Below are positions 61,101 through 64,000 of a DNA stretch of 64,000 nucleotides, piece by piece. Location of the stretch: the NCBI GenBank assembly GCA_002731825.1, contig PCCS01000017.1:1-64000 (forward strand), written 5' to 3'. Each line of letters begins with the position of its first letter. Within the stretch, counting starts at the first letter, position 1. This DNA comes from Myxococcales bacterium. Its GTDB lineage: Bacteria > Myxococcota_A > Bradymonadia > UBA7976 > UBA1532. The position numbers were made by a program, and so were the translations under genes. Below the pieces are notes generated by a model. It worked only from the letters and a program-made list of their open reading frames with translations, did not search any database and was not told the origin of the DNA.

Positions 61101-64000
61101 ATGCGTCCATCTGATTTTCCAGAGGGTTATATATCTCAGAGGGAACTCGGGGAAGGCTCGATGGGTCAGGTCTGGCTTGCGCGCACAACCGAGGGCGCCC
61201 ACTGTGCCGTAAAAATTCTAAATTTACGTCAAGATCGGAGAGGGTCGTCGGAGCGTTCGTTTAACCGAGAAGTGCGGGCGATGGCCCGTCTTTCGCACCC
61301 TGGAATCATCCAAGTTCATGATTTTGGACGCACGCCGAAAGGTGCGCCGTTTGTCGTCATGGAATACGCATCGGGTTCGCCGCTCAATCCGTACATGCGA
61401 GGCAGTTGGACATGGCGCAGATTATGGACTCTGCTCGATGGGCTTCTATCGGCCCTCGGCCATGCCCATGCGCGGGAGCTGATTCATCGAGATCTTAAAC
61501 CGGGCAACGTGATCGTGATGCCCGATCGAACTGGAGCCGGAGCGGTTAAATTAGCCGACTTTGGGATTGCTCTCGCCATGTCGGAGACAAAAATCTCTGA
61601 GCGACGAATCGAAGGGACCCCGGCCTACATTGCACCAGAGGCCGCATCCGGTGACGTCGCATCGGTTGGTCCCTGGACCGACCTGTACTCACTGGGCGTC
61701 ATGCTGTTCGAAATACTCACCGGCGATCTGCCTTATCATGGACGACATTTGCTTGCCCATCACCAGCGCAGCCCTGTGCCACCCATCGAAATTCGACCCG
61801 ATGTAAAGGTCTCTCCAGAGATTATACCCATTGTCAGACGGCTCTTAGACAAGGTACCCCACAGGCGGTACCGCTCTGTGGCCTCGCTACGGAGTGCGTT
61901 GTCAGAGCTCGGTGTACCCTCACCGGCAGCCCCATTGGGTACGCCGCCAACAACCAGCATGTTTATGGACGATGAGTTCCCAGATGAAATGGTCACTCTC
62001 CAGCCCATCTCTGGGCCCAGTGGCCCTGGACTCTTTCACATTCGACAACCACAGCTAGTGGGTCGACATGGCATCCAAGGCGTTTTGACCACCGCCGCTG
62101 AGGCTGCCATCGCCGGACGCGGGCCTCGGTTGGTCATGTTAGAGGGCCATGCAGGTGTTGGAAAAAGCTATCTCGGCGCGTGGCTGCGGGAACAATTAGA
62201 AGAGAGTGGCCGGATGCGCACACTGGTCATCAGGAGTGAGCCTCAGGCCCAAACGGGTGGTGGACTCCGAGCCGCTCTGCTGCGCTTACTGGGCGCACCT
62301 ACGGCCGATCGAGAGCAAGCTGAAGACCTCTTTCTAGAAGCGTTCGACGATCCGGCATTGAGACATCTCGCGATGCGCGTTTTATGGCCTGCCGATGACC
62401 AGACCGGTCCCATGAGTGATCTGGCCATACGAGAAGCCGCTCAGCTCATTAAAGCTGTGGTTGGTGACACACCGTTTATGCTGTGGAGCGATGATTCGCA
62501 ATGGTCGCCGGAAGGGCGTGTGCTGCAGCTCATTCATCGACTGGCTCGACCAGATGGTCTGACACATCTTCTGGTCCTGGTCACTTTGAGACCGAGTGAA
62601 CGCGCCGCGGTTCAATCGACCTGCCGTGACCTCATTCGGCTGCCGGGTGCAGAGGCGCTGACCATTGGCCCTGTCAGCCCACTGGAGTTAGCCCCCGCGC
62701 TGGAATCGCTCGCTCCACTGCCAGACGGCTTGGCCGAAGCGGCAAGCATGGTGGCCGCTGGCAATCCATTGATCGCCCTAGAAGCGGTGAGAAGTTTCTT
62801 GGAGACCGAAGGCCTAGGCCATGCGCCAACGGACCCTAACTTGGTTTTACAGCAGCGCATTGAGCGCGCCACATCTGGTGAACGTGGTGGCGAACTCTTA
62901 AGCGCATTGGCCCGAGCAACCCTCTTGGGACGTTCATTTACCCTCGGTCCACTCTGCAAACTGTGCACGGTGACCGGGGACCCCAATGCCCCTCAACTGA
63001 CAGGCGATCAAGAAGTGGTCCTCAGCTTGCTCGAGGAGGCGGTCAATAGCGGTCTTGCAATCGAGCAGGGTGAACGCCGCTGGCGCTTCGGTCATGACCT
63101 AATTCGGACGCAACTCCGTAAAACCTGTCGAGAGCTCGACAATTGGCCCAGCTTGAATCACAAAGCGGCCAATATTCGAATGGACAGGGCACGGGTGGAC
63201 CCAACGGGCATAGAACTTGAGGTCGTGGCACGACACATGTGGGAAGCGAATGCGACTCAAGATGCACTTAAATTGGGTCTAGAAGGGCTTGACCGCCTTC
63301 ATTCATCAGGCCTGATGGGGCATGCAAATTCCTTTGCACGCCGGCTGATACGATGGGACGATGAACACCACCTCCTCGACATGGAGGAGAAAGGTGATCT
63401 CCTGCTGATGGCCAGCGAGGCCGCCGAGCATGCGGGTCAACCCCATGAGGCAGAACAGTACGCGCGGACTGCGACCGATCTAGCACGGGATGAAAAGCTG
63501 GCCGCATTGGGTGCGCGCGCAGCGGGCCGCCTGGGCGTATTGAAATTGCAGCATGACACCCCTGAAGAAGCCGAACATTGGCTCTGGGATGCGCTTCGGT
63601 TCGCTCGCGCAAGCGGCAATCAGAGGGCCTTAGCCGACGTCAATCTGTCCCTCGGCTATTTTTATCAGCGACGCGAAAAACTCGATTTATCGAGTACGGC
63701 CTACCAGGTCTGCTTAGAACTCGCGGTCGAAAACGAGATGAGTGTCGCCGAACTGTCGGCAAGAGCCGCTTTGGCCGGTCTCGACCGCGTCATGGGCCAT
63801 CTTGACCGGGCTGAAAAAACCTTCGAGGCGGTGGCGACCCGAGCGCAAGATAAAGGTCTCGAGGTCATCGCTTTGAACGCAAGGCTCCAACTTGGCCTCT
63901 GCGCAAAGTACCGCAACGATCCGGCCTCGGCATGGGATACCTTTGAAGAAGTACGGAGCGGCGCACGGGGTAACTTGTTCAGCATTGATTTCTTCGCGTG
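61101..64000 (+). CDS. Ser/Thr protein kinase fused to an AAA-type ATPase and helical repeats, truncated by window end
   Basis: The frame is open for 966 residues and continues past the window. The kinase domain starts near residue 10: glycine loop G17-E-G19-S-M-G22, ATP lysine K38 in AVKIL, catalytic HRDLKPGN near 129, DFG near 153 and APE near 178. It is therefore probably active, with no membrane segment. A Pro-rich linker leads to a P-loop ATPase (LEGHAGVGKSY near 348-357, possible Walker B LWSDD near 460), then helical repeats. This layout matches large kinase regulators of myxobacteria and PknK-like proteins, which sense signals through the ATPase and repeats. GGAGGG lies 11 bases before the ATG. 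Confidence 0.9.
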   Translation, partial: MRPSDFPEGYISQRELGEGSMGQVWLARTTEGAHCAVKILNLRQDRRGSSERSFNREVRAMARLSHPGIIQVHDFGRTPKGAPFVVMEYASGSPLNPYMRGSWTWRRLWTLLDGLLSALGHAHARELIHRDLKPGNVIVMPDRTGAGAVKLADFGIALAMSETKISERRIEGTPAYIAPEAASGDVASVGPWTDLYSLGVMLFEILTGDLPYHGRHLLAHHQRSPVPPIEIRPDVKVSPEIIPIVRRLLDKVPHRRYRSVASLRSALSELGVPSPAAPLGTPPTTSMFMDDEFPDEMVTLQPISGPSGPGLFHIRQPQLVGRHGIQGVLTTAAEAAIAGRGPRLVMLEGHAGVGKSYLGAWLREQLEESGRMRTLVIRSEPQAQTGGGLRAALLRLLGAPTADREQAEDLFLEAFDDPALRHLAMRVLWPADDQTGPMSDLAIREAAQLIKAVVGDTPFMLWSDDSQWSPEGRVLQLIHRLARPDGLTHLLVLVTLRPSERAAVQSTCRDLIRLPGAEALTIGPVSPLELAPALESLAPLPDGLAEAASMVAAGNPLIALEAVRSFLETEGLGHAPTDPNLVLQQRIERATSGERGGELLSALARATLLGRSFTLGPLCKLCTVTGDPNAPQLTGDQEVVLSLLEEAVNSGLAIEQGERRWRFGHDLIRTQLRKTCRELDNWPSLNHKAANIRMDRARVDPTGIELEVVARHMWEANATQDALKLGLEGLDRLHSSGLMGHANSFARRLIRWDDEHHLLDMEEKGDLLLMASEAAEHAGQPHEAEQYARTATDLARDEKLAALGARAAGRLGVLKLQHDTPEEAEHWLWDALRFARASGNQRALADVNLSLGYFYQRREKLDLSSTAYQVCLELAVENEMSVAELSARAALAGLDRVMGHLDRAEKTFEAVATRAQDKGLEVIALNARLQLGLCAKYRNDPASAWDTFEEVRSGARGNLFSIDFFA

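Noticed and set aside
1..64000. Search by eye for CRISPR arrays, insertion sequences, prophage genes, tRNA and rRNA
   Set aside because: No regularly spaced repeats, transposase or integrase motifs, phage structural genes or RNA gene signatures were found.

Overview
The window reads as a chromosomal segment of a Gram-negative bacterium. I infer a Myxococcota / former Deltaproteobacteria relative (Bradymonadales-like) from several things together: an outer-membrane barrel ending in Phe; large Cys-rich lipoproteins with glycine tethers and PPC/PKD-type domains; HEAT-repeat proteins linked to a degenerate HD-GYP protein; and a cytoplasmic Ser/Thr kinase fused to an ATPase module. The MurE DNPR motif predicts meso-diaminopimelate peptidoglycan. 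Base composition and gene density look uniform. I saw no rRNA, tRNA, insertion sequence, prophage or CRISPR array. The species-level guess is inference only.

Layout. 1-3.4 kb: the end of an outer-membrane barrel gene, argH, and a small secreted protein. 3.6-18.7 kb, all on the minus strand: a division and cell-wall (dcw) cluster transcribed mraZ-rsmH-ftsL-ftsI-murE-murF-mraY-ftsW-murG-ddl-ftsQ-ftsA-ftsZ. Most junctions overlap by a few bases. murD, murB and murC are missing from their usual places. FtsZ has an unusually long C-terminal linker. 18.7-19.1 kb is a long divergent regulatory region. 19.1-24.5 kb: a small membrane protein, an ABC-F ATPase, a membrane protein, alanine racemase, a DUF218 protein and YqgE/AlgH. 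24.5-33.5 kb: a degenerate HD-GYP protein, a HEAT protein, a kynureninase-like enzyme, a second HEAT protein with a fibre-type beta domain, and a small anchored protein. 33.6-44.2 kb: three giant exported proteins. 44.4-48.8 kb: two Nudix hydrolases, a DUF4351-like fragment, a HEAT protein, YgfZ and a coiled-coil protein. 49-55.8 kb: a plus-strand run of nucleotide-sugar enzymes, an acetyltransferase, a tail-anchored protein, an alpha/beta hydrolase and a ferredoxin. 55.9-60.9 kb: a TPR protein, EttA, an overlooked 43-residue very basic protein and a fatty acyl-CoA ligase. 61.1 kb to the end: a kinase-ATPase running off the window.

How the genes fit together. The dcw cluster supplies the division ring (FtsZ/A/Q/L/W/I) and lipid II synthesis (MurE, MurF, MraY, MurG), with Ddl and the nearby Alr feeding in D-Ala-D-Ala. 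The most interesting candidate for an undescribed system is the 24.5-32.8 kb neighbourhood. Three proteins there share a similar N-terminal module joined to different partners (dead HD-GYP, HEAT, HEAT plus a fibre-type beta domain). The adjoining exported protein set and the sugar-nucleotide operon without glycosyltransferases come next. Where possible, start codons were chosen by Shine-Dalgarno spacing and stop/start overlaps, so several are shorter than the longest open frame.
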